Source: Bacteroidales bacterium
GTDB lineage: Bacteria; Bacteroidota; Bacteroidia; Bacteroidales; UBA932
Length of the DNA: 64,000 bases
Reading direction: 5' to 3'
Assembly: GCA_017549505.1 (NCBI GenBank)
Contig: JAFYUS010000056.1
Coordinates: forward strand, 17,657-81,656
Position 1 is the stretch's first letter, and each line of letters starts with the position of its first letter. The translations under genes and the position numbers were made by a program. Shown in pieces: positions 8,081-18,281 of this stretch. The notes under the pieces were generated by a model that ran no database searches, was not told where the DNA came from, and saw only the letters and a list, made by a program, of their open reading frames with translations.

Positions 8081-9552
8081 GACTCGAGAAAGTCATAAGA
8101 GACAGCGGCTGCACTGTCATCAAAGGCTGTAGGCATGTAGATGTCTGCAGCGTTTGTGCTGATTCGAGGAAGGTGTCACATGGGGCGCTCTTCATCGCAG
8201 TCAAAGGCTTTGCCGTGGACGGACATGAATACATATCCAGAGCCATCGGAAAAGGAGCAAGAGTAATTGTCTATGAAGACCAGAAGGTTCTTGAACAGCA
8301 GATCGCTGCTACAGACACTGACGGGATCGTATTGGTCAAGGCAGAGTCATCGAGACATGCTCTCGCTGTCATCGCAGCCAATTTCTACGACAACCCGTCT
8401 GAGAAACTGACTCTCGTCGGCATCACCGGCACCAATGGAAAGACGACCACAGTCACTCTCCTCCATAGGATGTTCACCGCAATGGGATACAGCTGCGGTC
8501 TCCTTTCAACCATAGCGAACTATGTCGGCACAAAGGGAACGGAGGCAGTCAACACTACTTCAGATCCGCTTACCATCAACTCGCTTCTGGCCGAGATGGT
8601 GGATGCAGGATGCGAATACTGCTTCATGGAAGTAAGTTCCATCGGAGTCGAGCAGGAAAGGGTGACAGGCCTTAAGTTCAAGGCAGGTATATTCTCGAAC
8701 CTTACCCACGACCATCTGGACTACCACAAGACATTTGCAGAATACCTCAGATGCAAGAAACTGTTCTTCGACACATTGCCGTCCGACGCATACGCGATCA
8801 CGAACATCGACGACCGCAACGGTATGGTGATGGTCCAGAACACAAAGGCTGAGGTTGTGACATATTCTGTGAGAAGCATAGCTGACCACACCTGCCGTGT
8901 GATGGAACAGAGTTTCGAAGGAATGCTTCTGAAGATCGACGGAATCGAGGCATGGAGCGCCCTCATAGGCCTCCACAACGCATATAACCTGCTTGCCATC
9001 TACACTACGGCTGTAGTGCTTGGCGCAGAACCGGAAGAGGTACTTGTAGCCATGAGCTCATTGAAGCCGGCTCCGGGACGACTCGAAAACATACGCGGGC
9101 CAAAGGATATTTCCGTGATCATCGATTACGCACATACACCTGATGCACTCGAAAACGTGCTGAAGACCTTGCGTGAAATCGCTCCGGACCGCGAACTCAT
9201 ATGCCTGTTCGGCTGCGGAGGCGACCGCGACAGGACCAAACGTCCTGAAATGGCTGCTATAGCACAGAAGCTGGCGGACAGGATAATAGTCACTTCAGAC
9301 AACAGCCGTACAGAAAAGACTTCCGACATCATGGCTGACATCAAGGAAGGAATGGACATCAGCGGAAGGTCACGTTCGCTCTTCATCGAAGACAGGGAGG
9401 AGGCGATCCGCACGGCGATCATGATCGCCGGCCAGGGCGCGACGATCCTGCTTGCAGGAAAAGGTCATGAGACCTACCAGATCATAGGAACAGAGAAAAG
9501 ACATTTTGACGAAAAGGAGATCGTAGAAGGGATCTTCGCAACAATGAGATAA
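8077..9552 (+). CDS. murE: UDP-MurNAc-L-Ala-D-Glu:third-residue ligase (MurE)
   Basis: 491-residue Mur ligase that adds the third stem-peptide residue in the cytosol using ATP. The P-loop GITGTNGKTTT is at about residues 113-123, with SSIGVEQERV and the C-terminal domain following. The substrate-recognition site reads TSDNSRTE (about 406); meso-DAP enzymes usually have DNPR and lysine enzymes lack the Arg. Retention of Arg favours meso-DAP, in keeping with Bacteroidales walls, but the Pro-to-Ser change is odd. Overlaps ftsI by 4 bases and is 9 bases before mraY. Confidence 0.95.
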   Translation: MRLEKVIRDSGCTVIKGCRHVDVCSVCADSRKVSHGALFIAVKGFAVDGHEYISRAIGKGARVIVYEDQKVLEQQIAATDTDGIVLVKAESSRHALAVIAANFYDNPSEKLTLVGITGTNGKTTTVTLLHRMFTAMGYSCGLLSTIANYVGTKGTEAVNTTSDPLTINSLLAEMVDAGCEYCFMEVSSIGVEQERVTGLKFKAGIFSNLTHDHLDYHKTFAEYLRCKKLFFDTLPSDAYAITNIDDRNGMVMVQNTKAEVVTYSVRSIADHTCRVMEQSFEGMLLKIDGIEAWSALIGLHNAYNLLAIYTTAVVLGAEPEEVLVAMSSLKPAPGRLENIRGPKDISVIIDYAHTPDALENVLKTLREIAPDRELICLFGCGGDRDRTKRPEMAAIAQKLADRIIVTSDNSRTEKTSDIMADIKEGMDISGRSRSLFIEDREEAIRTAIMIAGQGATILLAGKGHETYQIIGTEKRHFDEKEIVEGIFATMR

Positions 9553-9561
9553 GAATAAGAT

Positions 9562-10812
9562 ATGATATACCACCTTGTAGAATATTTCAAGCAGATAGGG
9601 ATAGACATCCCGGGACAGGGCCTTTTCGGCTATCTGTCATTCAGAGCCATTGCTGCATTCACCACAGCACTTCTCATTTCCATCTTCGCCGGAAGGAGAA
9701 TCATAGAATGGCTCCAGAAGAAACAGATAGGAGAGACTATCCGTGACCTGGGTCTTGAAGGACAGATGCAGAAGAAGGGTACTCCTACCATGGGAGGCAT
9801 CATCATCTTCATCTCCCTCATAATCCCTGTACTCATCTTCGGAGACCTGACGAACATATACACCATACTGCTTCTGATAAGCACAGCATGGTTCTTCTTC
9901 CTCGGATTCACCGACGATTACATCAAGGTGTTCAAGAAGAACAAGGACGGCCTCAGCGAGAAGAAGAAGCTTCTCGGCCAGGGAGCCATGGCTCTCGCCA
10001 TCGGCCTGGCAGTATGTTTCAGCGACCAGATCGTCGTAAGAGAAGATGTATCGGCAGACAGCCGGATCGAGACATCGGTCGAGCAGGTGGATATGGTAAA
10101 GAGCACAAAGACCACCATCCCTTTCGTGAAGGATCATGAATTCGACTACAAGTGGCTTTCCCCATTCAAGGGTGCCATGGGCTGGTACTGCAAGTGGGCG
10201 ATATATGTACTCATGATCATCATCGTGATCACCGCCTGCTCGAACGGAGTGAACCTGACAGACGGAATGGACGGCCTGGCGGCCGGAACGTCTGCGATAG
10301 TGGGCGTCGTCCTTGGAGTGTTCGCATGGCTGGGAGGCAATATCGTCAATGCCGACTACCTCAACATCATGTACATCCCGGGAAGCGGAGAACTCGCAGT
10401 ATTCATGTCGGCTCTCGTGGGAGCATTGATCGGATTCCTGTGGTACAACACATATCCTGCACAGGTATTCATGGGTGACACCGGAAGCCTTATGCTCGGA
10501 GGTATCATCGGAGTAAGTGCGGTACTTATCAGAAAGGAGCTGCTTATCCCTGTCCTCTGCGGAGTATTCTTCGCTGAGAGCGTATCAGTGATAATGCAGA
10601 GAACATACTTCAAATATACAAAGAAGAAATACGGAGCGGGAAGAAGAATCTTCAGGATGGCTCCCCTCCACCACCATTACCAGAAGGAAGGCATTCCTGC
10701 CCTTATCCAGAGACCGGCAAAGGCGCTTCCTGAAGCAAAGATCGTATCAAGGTTCTGGATTGTGGGAATAATCCTCGCAGTCATAACCGTAGCATTGTTG
10801 AAAGTCAGATAG
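9562..10812 (+). CDS. mraY: Phospho-N-acetylmuramoyl-pentapeptide-transferase
   Basis: 416-residue polytopic inner-membrane enzyme that makes lipid I by moving phospho-MurNAc-pentapeptide to undecaprenyl phosphate. Key cytoplasmic motifs are KKGTPTMGG, FTDDYIKVFKKNKDG (catalytic Asp pair, about 117), NLTDGMDGLAAG (about 230), and PLHHHYQKEG (about 370). It is longer than the E. coli enzyme because of an insertion of about 45 residues after the DDY motif (VREDVSADSRIETS...), a feature seen in Bacteroidetes homologues. Followed 17 bases later by murD. Confidence 0.97.
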   Translation: MIYHLVEYFKQIGIDIPGQGLFGYLSFRAIAAFTTALLISIFAGRRIIEWLQKKQIGETIRDLGLEGQMQKKGTPTMGGIIIFISLIIPVLIFGDLTNIYTILLLISTAWFFFLGFTDDYIKVFKKNKDGLSEKKKLLGQGAMALAIGLAVCFSDQIVVREDVSADSRIETSVEQVDMVKSTKTTIPFVKDHEFDYKWLSPFKGAMGWYCKWAIYVLMIIIVITACSNGVNLTDGMDGLAAGTSAIVGVVLGVFAWLGGNIVNADYLNIMYIPGSGELAVFMSALVGALIGFLWYNTYPAQVFMGDTGSLMLGGIIGVSAVLIRKELLIPVLCGVFFAESVSVIMQRTYFKYTKKKYGAGRRIFRMAPLHHHYQKEGIPALIQRPAKALPEAKIVSRFWIVGIILAVITVALLKVR

Positions 10813-10829
10813 AAAGTCATTATAAAGAT

Positions 10830-12164
10830 ATGTCCAGAATTGTAGTGTTAGGAGGAGGAGAAAGCGGCGTGGGTTCCGCTGTCCTCGCAAAGGTAAAAGG
10901 TCATGAAGTATTCCTCTCGGATATGGGTAACATAACCGAGGAGTATGCTGCAATGCTCAACAAATGGGAAATCCCGTTCGAGCAGGGACATCATACGGAA
11001 GACCTTATACTCAATGCCGATGAGGTCATCAAGAGTCCCGGCATCCCTTCGACAGCCCCTATGGTCAGAAAGATCACGGAAAAGGGCATTGGAGTCATCT
11101 CGGAAATCGAATTCGCCGGCAGATACGACTCGGCGAAGAAGGTCTGCATAACCGGAAGCAACGGTAAGACCACTACGACCTCCCTCGTCTACCACCTGCT
11201 CAAGCAGGCTGGTCTTAACGTCGGACTGGGCGGAAATATCGGAAAGAGCTACGCTTTCCAGGTGGCTACGGAAAACTACGACATCTATGTACTGGAGCTG
11301 AGCAGCTTCCAGCTGGACAACGTATATGACTTCAAGGCGGACATAGCGATCATCACCAACATAACTCCGGACCATCTGGACAGGTACGGACACAACATGG
11401 AGAACTATGTCAAGGCAAAGTTCCGCATAACACGCAACATGTCAAGCGACGACTGCTTCATCTTCTGTTCTGACGACGAGATTACAGTAAGGCATCTTGA
11501 CCAGATCGTGATGAAGGCGCAGAAACTTCCGTTCACACAGAAGGAGGAAGTTCCGCAGGGAGCATTCGTCAAGGAAGACAGAATGATCGTCAGGTACAAG
11601 GAGGAAGAGTGCGACATGTACCTTCAGGAGCTTGCACTTGGCGGAAGACATAACGTATACAATTCCATGGCTGCGGCTCTCGCCGCCAAGGCCATGGACA
11701 TCGACAACGAAGCGATCCGCAGCGGTCTGGCGACCTTCCAGGCTGTCGAGCACCGTCTTGAAAATGTATTGAGCATCAAGGATGTACTCTATATAAATGA
11801 CTCGAAGGCTACAAACGTCGATGCCGCATGGTATGCGTTGGAGTGTCAGACAAGACCGGTAGTATGGATCGTAGGAGGTACAGACAAGGGTAATGACTAT
11901 GCAAGCCTTATCCCGCTTGCAAAGGAAAAGGTGAAGGCAATGATCTGCATGGGACTCGACAACAGGAAGTTCCACGAATCATTCGAAGGCATCGTTCCTG
12001 AAATCCACGACGTGACTTCGGCAAAGGATGCCGTACAGCTCGCCCACAGCCTCGCTGTGTCAGGAGACGTCGTGCTTCTGTCACCATGCTGCGCAAGCTT
12101 CGACCTTTTCAAGAATTACGAGGACAGAGGAAGACAGTTCAAGGAAGCGGTAAGGAATCTTTAG
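10830..12164 (+). CDS. murD: UDP-MurNAc-L-alanine:D-glutamate ligase
   Basis: 444-residue cytosolic Mur ligase adding D-glutamate. The N-terminal Rossmann-like UDP-binding domain has GGGESGVGSAVLA; the ATPase P-loop is CITGSNGKTTTT (about 106-116); ELSSFQLD and NITPDHLDRY are central-domain motifs; the C-terminal domain has NDSKATN and SPCCASFD. Length agrees with the family. Three bases separate its stop from ftsW. Confidence 0.97.
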   Translation: MSRIVVLGGGESGVGSAVLAKVKGHEVFLSDMGNITEEYAAMLNKWEIPFEQGHHTEDLILNADEVIKSPGIPSTAPMVRKITEKGIGVISEIEFAGRYDSAKKVCITGSNGKTTTTSLVYHLLKQAGLNVGLGGNIGKSYAFQVATENYDIYVLELSSFQLDNVYDFKADIAIITNITPDHLDRYGHNMENYVKAKFRITRNMSSDDCFIFCSDDEITVRHLDQIVMKAQKLPFTQKEEVPQGAFVKEDRMIVRYKEEECDMYLQELALGGRHNVYNSMAAALAAKAMDIDNEAIRSGLATFQAVEHRLENVLSIKDVLYINDSKATNVDAAWYALECQTRPVVWIVGGTDKGNDYASLIPLAKEKVKAMICMGLDNRKFHESFEGIVPEIHDVTSAKDAVQLAHSLAVSGDVVLLSPCCASFDLFKNYEDRGRQFKEAVRNL

Positions 12165-12167
12165 GAT

Positions 12168-13526
12168 ATGGGAACAACCGGTAGAAAAAGGACCGGAACC
12201 CAAAAGAAAGGGTTCTGGGGTTTCATCGACAACATAGAAGGAGACAAGGTCGTATGGATAATAGTATTCCTGCTGATCATGATCTCCATTCTTGCCATAT
12301 TCTCTTCGACCTCGCTTCTGAGACAGGGCGACAAGGACAGGATGGACTTCATCAGCGAGCACCTTGTGGTAGTAGGTATCGGACTTGGACTCATATTCGG
12401 TCTATACAACATCAAGAAGATCGGTCTGTTCAGGGTACTTTCACAACTCGGATTCGGACTGTCAGCCGTATTGCTTTCCCTGCTTGCCTTGCATGTAAGG
12501 ATACCCGGAGTGATTGAGGCTGAAAGAATCAACGGAGCATGGAGAACGCTGAACATAGCGGGATTCCAGATGCATGTCTTCGAGGTTGTCAAGGTGGCCA
12601 TGGTGCTTTACCTGGCATGGGCCATCCACGGATATAAGGAGAAGAGGCTCAGATATGGAAATACCGACCTCCAGAAGAGACTCATATATATGTATGCACC
12701 GATCCTCATAGTCTGTGTGCTCACCCTCATGGGCAGCGGCTCGAGCGCTGTGTTCATCGGAGCGATACTGATTGCGACTCTTCTTATCGGAGGCATGCCT
12801 TTCAAGGAGATCGCTCTTGCAGGAGTTGCCGGCATCGCCGCCCTCCTGCTGATTGTAGGCGTGTACAACGCCACTGACGGAAAGGTCTTCAAGAAGTTCG
12901 AAAGAATCGCCACGATGAACAGCCGTCTGGGAGCGAATTACGATGCAGCCGTCAGACTGAAGGACGTACCCGAAAGATCGAGGGAATTCTATAGGATTCT
13001 TGGAGAGATCAAACAGCCTTACAGCGCAAAGATTGCGGTACACGAAGGCAAGATTTTGGGAAAGAACAGCGGCAACAGCACACAGAAATACGTGGTGTCG
13101 AACATCTACGGAGACTATATGTTCAGTTTCCTTGTGGAAGAATACGGACTGATAGGAGGAATAATAGTGATCTTCCTCTATGTCAGCCTTCTGGCAAGAG
13201 GCTCGACGATTGCCAGGCTCTGCAACAACGAATACGCGAAAATCGCCGTAGGCGGTTTGAGCGTACTGATTACAGGACAGGCTTTCATGCACATGTTCGT
13301 AAATGTCGACATAGGTCCGATGACAGGACAGACTCTTCCTCTGATAAGTCACGGAAGTTTTGCGTTTCTCGTGTTCTGCATTGCATTCGGAGTTATCCTT
13401 TCGATAAGCAGGATGGCACGAAAGAGGATAAAGGCGGAAGAAGAAGCTGCATTGCCTATTTATGACAGCAGCATCGACGACATACAGGCTAGTCTGGGCA
13501 TAGTCGAACAGATAGACAATGATTAG
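12168..13526 (+). CDS. ftsW: Septal peptidoglycan glycosyltransferase FtsW
   Basis: 452-residue SEDS-family polymerase with about ten membrane segments that joins lipid II into glycan strands at the septum, working with the FtsI-type PBP encoded upstream. SEDS features include GAWRTLNIAGFQMHVFEVVKVA and, near the C-terminus, GPMTGQTLPLISHGSFAFLVF. The N-terminal 24 residues are basic and rich in Gly/Thr/Lys; the C-terminus carries an acidic cytoplasmic tail of about 45 residues. Confidence 0.95.
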   Translation: MGTTGRKRTGTQKKGFWGFIDNIEGDKVVWIIVFLLIMISILAIFSSTSLLRQGDKDRMDFISEHLVVVGIGLGLIFGLYNIKKIGLFRVLSQLGFGLSAVLLSLLALHVRIPGVIEAERINGAWRTLNIAGFQMHVFEVVKVAMVLYLAWAIHGYKEKRLRYGNTDLQKRLIYMYAPILIVCVLTLMGSGSSAVFIGAILIATLLIGGMPFKEIALAGVAGIAALLLIVGVYNATDGKVFKKFERIATMNSRLGANYDAAVRLKDVPERSREFYRILGEIKQPYSAKIAVHEGKILGKNSGNSTQKYVVSNIYGDYMFSFLVEEYGLIGGIIVIFLYVSLLARGSTIARLCNNEYAKIAVGGLSVLITGQAFMHMFVNVDIGPMTGQTLPLISHGSFAFLVFCIAFGVILSISRMARKRIKAEEEAALPIYDSSIDDIQASLGIVEQIDND

Positions 13527-13535
13527 TGATTGATT

Positions 13536-14666
13536 ATGGAATATAAGAAGATCAGGGCAATAATCAGCGGTGGGGGTACGGGAGGACATATCTTCCCGGC
13601 CCTTTCAATCGCTAATAAGCTGAAGGAACTTAATCCCGAGACCGAGATCCTTTTCGTCGGAGCGGACGGAAGGATGGAGATGGAGAAGGTTCCTGCTGCC
13701 GGCTATAAGATAGTGGGGCTTCCGATATCGGGACTCCAGAGAAGTCTGAGCATGTCGAACCTGGCGCTACCATTCAAGGTGGTAAAGAGCGTAAGCATGG
13801 CCAGGAAGCTCATAAAGGAATTCAAGCCTGATATCGCAATCGGCGTGGGAGGTTACGCAAGCGCTCCCCTTCTCTGGGCGGCAACGCGCATGGGGGTTCC
13901 TACACTTATCCAGGAACAGAACGGATATGCGGGACTGACCAACAAGATACTCGGCAAGAAGGCAAAGAGCATATGTGTGGCATATGAAGGTATGGAGAGG
14001 TTCTTCCCGGCTGACAGAATAGTATTGTCCGGCAACCCTATCAGGAAGGAAATAGTTCCGGCAACGTCTGAAATGAAGGCTCAGGCTTATGAGTTCTACG
14101 GACTTGACCCGCAGAAGAAGCATATATTCGTAGTTGGAGGAAGTCTTGGCAGCCGTACTCTCAACGAGGCAATGAAGAAATGGATCGAGGACGGATGTCC
14201 CGGCGGAAAGGACATCGAGGTCATCTGGCAGTGCGGCAAATATTACAAGAAATCCATTGACGCTTTCATGCAGGAGGCAAAGGATGCTGGAAAACCTGTG
14301 GAAGGCATACAGCATTCGGATTTCATCATGAGGATGGACCTTGCCTACGCGGCGGCAGATATCGTGATCTCCCGTTCAGGTGCAAGTTCCGTATCGGAAC
14401 TCTGCGCGGCCCATAAGGCAGTGATCTTCGTTCCGTCACCGAATGTGGCCGAAGACCACCAGACCCATAACGCAATGGCTCTCGTCAGGAAGGAAGCCGC
14501 AATCATGGTAAAGGATGTCGAAGCATCTGAAAAACTCATGTCGACAGCCTGCGACCTGATAGAAAACAAGGAAAAGATCACTCTAATGGAAAGGAACATC
14601 TCCGCTCTCGCACTACGTGAGGCGGCGATGACAATTGCAGAAGAAGTATATCGCATAGTAAAATAA
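13536..14666 (+). CDS. murG: UDP-GlcNAc:MurNAc-pentapeptide-PP-undecaprenol transferase
   Basis: 376-residue GT-B glycosyltransferase that turns lipid I into lipid II at the inner face of the membrane. The N-terminal GGGTGGHIFPALSIA loop, GVGGYASAPLLWAA, and the C-terminal VISRSGASSVSEL and AEDHQTHNA motifs are diagnostic. An in-frame TTG at 13530 would add only two residues, so the ATG at 13536 (MEYKKIRA) is preferred. The stop TAA shares its last base with the murC ATG. Confidence 0.96.
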   Translation: MEYKKIRAIISGGGTGGHIFPALSIANKLKELNPETEILFVGADGRMEMEKVPAAGYKIVGLPISGLQRSLSMSNLALPFKVVKSVSMARKLIKEFKPDIAIGVGGYASAPLLWAATRMGVPTLIQEQNGYAGLTNKILGKKAKSICVAYEGMERFFPADRIVLSGNPIRKEIVPATSEMKAQAYEFYGLDPQKKHIFVVGGSLGSRTLNEAMKKWIEDGCPGGKDIEVIWQCGKYYKKSIDAFMQEAKDAGKPVEGIQHSDFIMRMDLAYAAADIVISRSGASSVSELCAAHKAVIFVPSPNVAEDHQTHNAMALVRKEAAIMVKDVEASEKLMSTACDLIENKEKITLMERNISALALREAAMTIAEEVYRIVK

Positions 14667-16030
14667 TGGAACACGTCTATTTCATAGGAATCGGTGGTAT
14701 CGGAATGAGCGCCATCGCACGCTACTACAATGCAAAGGGATACAAGGTCAGCGGTTACGACAAGACCCCTTCCCCACTCACCCACGCCCTCGAAGCTGAG
14801 GGCATCGATGTGCACTATGAGGACAACACATCCTTCGTGCCGAAGGATGTGGACAACACTCTCGTCGTGTACACCCCGGCCATTCCTAAGGACATGGGCG
14901 AGCTTATGTATGTACAGGAAAAAGGATACCGCGTCATCAAGCGCTCGAGGATGCTCGGCGAGATCTCTGACGGACAGAGATGCATGGCGGTAGCAGGAAC
15001 CCATGGAAAGACTACAACCAGCACTTTGGTAAGCCATATCTTCACCGCCTGCGGTGAAGGATGTTCCGCATTCCTTGGAGGAATCTCCAAGAATTACGGA
15101 ACGAATCTCCTGATTCATGAAAATGACGTCGTGGTGGCGGAAGCCGATGAGTTCGACCGTTCGTTCCTCCAGCTTTTCCCTGAAATCGCGGTCATCACTT
15201 CGATGGATCCGGACCACCTCGACATCTACGGGGACGAGGCGCATATCCGCGAAGCCTTCAAGGCCTTCGCGGCCCAGGTCAGCGGAACCGTCATAGCAAA
15301 ACATGGACTGGACATCACACCGGCTGACACAAAGGCGAAGATAATGACATATTCATATGATGACCCTGCGGCTGACTTCCATGCAGTCCTCACTGACGGA
15401 GACGGAACAGGTTTCACCCACTTCGACCTCCACTACCCGGGAGGCGTCATCAGAGACTGCGTGGTAGGAATACCGGGATGGGTCAATATCGAGAATGCTG
15501 TAGGAGCTGCAGCCATCGGACTCACTTACGGACTGGACCCTGAGAAGATACGTGCAGCCCTTGCTTCGTTCGCAGGAGTGAAGAGAAGATTCGACATACA
15601 GCTCAAGTCTGAAAGATGCATGTACATCGACGACTATGCCCACCATCCGAGGGAGATTTCTGCATCGCTCACATCCATAAGGGGAAATTTCCCTGACTAT
15701 AAGCTGACAGCCATCTTCCAGCCGCACCTCTACACAAGGACCCGTGATTTTGCCGAGGGATTCGCTGAATCCTTGAGCAACGTGGACAGACTGATTCTCC
15801 TGGATATCTATCCGGCACGCGAGGAACCTATTCCGGGAGTCACATCCGAAATCATATTCAAGGGAGTCACTGCTCCGGAGAAGATACTTCTGAAGAAGGA
15901 GGAACTGATGGATTACATGAGGAGCCTGGAGATCGGGGGAAAGGAAGTGTTCGTGACTGTCGGTGCGGGAGATATTGACAGATTTGTGGAACCTATACGT
16001 GAACTGCTGGAAGCAGAGATTCTTCGATAA
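14666..16030 (+). CDS. murC: UDP-MurNAc:L-alanine ligase
   Basis: 454-residue Mur ligase adding L-alanine to UDP-MurNAc. N-terminal FIGIGGIGMSAIARYY, P-loop AVAGTHGKTTTS (about 108-118), EADEFDRSFLQL, MDPDHLDIYG, and the C-terminal DDYAHHPREI and FQPHLYTRT motifs are all present. Starts by a one-base overlap with murG. Together with murE, murD, mraY and murG it supplies most of the lipid II pathway; murF and ddl are not in this window. Confidence 0.97.
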   Translation: MEHVYFIGIGGIGMSAIARYYNAKGYKVSGYDKTPSPLTHALEAEGIDVHYEDNTSFVPKDVDNTLVVYTPAIPKDMGELMYVQEKGYRVIKRSRMLGEISDGQRCMAVAGTHGKTTTSTLVSHIFTACGEGCSAFLGGISKNYGTNLLIHENDVVVAEADEFDRSFLQLFPEIAVITSMDPDHLDIYGDEAHIREAFKAFAAQVSGTVIAKHGLDITPADTKAKIMTYSYDDPAADFHAVLTDGDGTGFTHFDLHYPGGVIRDCVVGIPGWVNIENAVGAAAIGLTYGLDPEKIRAALASFAGVKRRFDIQLKSERCMYIDDYAHHPREISASLTSIRGNFPDYKLTAIFQPHLYTRTRDFAEGFAESLSNVDRLILLDIYPAREEPIPGVTSEIIFKGVTAPEKILLKKEELMDYMRSLEIGGKEVFVTVGAGDIDRFVEPIRELLEAEILR

Positions 16031-16034
16031 GATC

Positions 16035-16820
16035 ATGAAGAAGATATTGAAATACATATTTGTCGGTATCTGCGGAGCAGCTCTTGCAGCATGCATCGTC
16101 ATTGCATTCACTGCCGGCGTCTCTTCCAGGAAAAGCCTCAGATGCACAGGCCTTCAGGTAACCATCCTCGACAGTTCGCGGAACACCTTCGTATCGAGAA
16201 AGGATGTGAAGGGTTATCTGGACAAGGAATATGGGGAATACATCGGTAATGTGATTGACAGCATAGACCTGGTCAAGGTGGAGAAGATCGTGGACGGAAA
16301 GAGCGCTGTACTCAAGAGCGAGGCATATGTGACCAAGGACGGCATACTGCATGTGGATGTGACCCAGAGAAAGCCGGTAGTGAGATTCCAGAAGAGCAGC
16401 GGAGGCTTCTATGCCGATGCTGAAGGATACATCTTCCCGCTTCAGAGGACATATGCTTCACATGTACAGATCATCGACGGCAACATCCCGCTGGCAGCGG
16501 ACAGCGGCTACAAGGGAGCCATAGAGGACCCGAAGGAGAAGGCATGGTTCGACAGCATGATGGCTGTCGTGAACCATATCGAGCGAAGCAGGATATGGAA
16601 GGACAAGATAGTTCAGATTTCTGTCGACGAAGGAAGGAATCTTATCCTGATTCCGCGCGAAGGAAACGAAAGGTTCCTGTTCGGCCAGCCTACCGACATC
16701 GAAGACAAGTTCTCCAAGATGGAGAAATACTACACCCACATCCTTCCGGCAAAGGGAAAAGACTTCTATGCAATAGTTGACCTTAAATACAAAGGACAGA
16801 TCGTCTGCAGGGAAAAATAA
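16035..16820 (+). CDS. ftsQ: Cell division protein FtsQ
   Basis: 262-residue bitopic membrane protein linking early and late divisome parts. A short basic N-terminus is followed by one TM helix (about residues 6-28) and a periplasmic POTRA-like region with SRKDVKGYL, then the FtsQ/DivIB domain. An upstream in-frame ATG at 15963 lies inside murC and would put 24 unlikely residues before the TM segment, so 16035 (MKKILKYIF) is taken. Placed between murC and ftsA as usual; 13 bases before ftsA. Confidence 0.9.
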   Translation: MKKILKYIFVGICGAALAACIVIAFTAGVSSRKSLRCTGLQVTILDSSRNTFVSRKDVKGYLDKEYGEYIGNVIDSIDLVKVEKIVDGKSAVLKSEAYVTKDGILHVDVTQRKPVVRFQKSSGGFYADAEGYIFPLQRTYASHVQIIDGNIPLAADSGYKGAIEDPKEKAWFDSMMAVVNHIERSRIWKDKIVQISVDEGRNLILIPREGNERFLFGQPTDIEDKFSKMEKYYTHILPAKGKDFYAIVDLKYKGQIVCREK

Positions 16821-16833
16821 AAAAACACAATAT

Positions 16834-18276
16834 ATGGATATAAAGGACAGATACATCGTAGCGGTCGATCTCGGTACATCCACGATCGCCCTCACGGTAG
16901 CCAAGATCGAGGGATCCAACACCCAGATCGTCTACTACAAGGAAACTCCGTCTGAAGGCATCAGGAACAGCGGAGTGTTCAATGCGTCAAAGGTAAGCGA
17001 ACCTCTGGCAGAAGCGATCAGCCAGGCCGAGAACGCTCTCGGCATAAAGATCACCCAGGCTGTAGTAGGAATGCCTAAATACCCTGTGAGACAGGAATCG
17101 AATACAGGAAAGATCGAAGGAAGAGGCTACGACACCGACATTACCGCAGACGACATTGCGGAGCTGAAGAGATCTGCTCAGGACATGTACCCTCTTGAAA
17201 ATCCAAACATGGAGGCCATCTACGGAGCTGTGGCTCAGTCATTCTCCGACGGCGAGAACTTCCAGATAATCGAGAATGAGATCATCGGCATGACCAGCGA
17301 TATCCTCGAGGGCAACTTCAAGATCTTCGTCGGCAAGAAAAGCTCGCTTGCAAAGATAGATACAGTCCTCAAGAAGGCAGGTATCGTCACTGCACGTAAA
17401 TATTTCACTGCTGACACAACTGCAAAGGCTGTCCTTCTCGATTCGGAGATGGAGAACGGCGTTGCCCTCATCGACTTCGGTGGCGGCTGCGTATCAGTAT
17501 CCGTATACCATGGCAGCATCATGAGGCATTATGCATCCATACCTTTCGGAGGCAAGAACATAACCTCGGATATCCAGATCGAGTCTGAAGGAAGCATAGG
17601 CCGCGAACTTGCAGAGAACATCAAGATAGCATTCGGAGCATGCATGCCTGAGAAGCTCCAGAACCTCAGCGAGAAGATAATCCACATAAAGAGCGACAAC
17701 GGCGAAGCCGAGAAGAAGCTTCCTGTGAAGTATCTTTCGGAAATCATCACTGCAAGATGCGAGGAGATCCTTATGGCTATCCTTTATGAAATCCAGGAAA
17801 GCGGATTTGCAGACAGGCTGATGAGCGGTATCGTGGTGACCGGAGGATGCGCACAGACAGCGAATCTCGGAAACCTCATATATGACATTTCAGGCTACAG
17901 GGTAAGGACAGGATATCCTAAGCATCTCTTCTCATTCGAAGGTTGCGAAGGCATAACCGACACATCGGCTGCGACATCCCTCGGTCTTGTCATGGCAGCA
18001 AAGGACGACCATACCATCAACTGCGCGGTAGCGAAGGACGGATATGTACCGGAAATGACTGTTCCTGAGCCGGAACCGGCAAAGGACCCGGAGACACTGC
18101 TGCAGTTCGAGACAGTCGAGGTTCCTGAAAAGCAGACATCAGGCAGCAACAAGAAACCCGAAAAACCTAAGAAGGACAGGGTAAAGTGGAATCCGATAGC
18201 GTCGTGCGGAAAATTCTTCGGAAGTCTCTACGACAGCGTACACCAGGAAATGGAAGAAATTGAAAACGAGGAGGCA
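16834..18276 (+). CDS. ftsA: Cell division protein FtsA (actin-like membrane tether of FtsZ)
   Basis: Actin-like ATPase of about 480 residues that anchors FtsZ filaments to the membrane. Phosphate-1 motif AVDLGTSTIALTVA is at the N-terminus; ALIDFGGGCVSVSVYHG (phosphate 2) and VVTGGCAQ (adenosine motif) follow. The last 80 residues form a Pro/Lys-rich linker and an amphipathic stretch (KWNPIASCGKFFGSLYDSVH) matching a membrane-targeting helix. The upstream ATG at 16777 overlaps ftsQ and adds 19 charged residues with no homology, so 16834 is used. The stop TAA is at 18277-18279. Confidence 0.94.
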
Positions 18277-18281
18277 TAATC

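Noticed and set aside
15963-16034. Upstream extension of ftsQ inside murC
   Set aside because: Adds 24 residues before the TM helix and overlaps murC; 16035 gives the normal family start.
16777-16833. Upstream extension of ftsA inside ftsQ
   Set aside because: Adds charged residues without homology; MDIKDRYIVAVDLG at 16834 is the family start.
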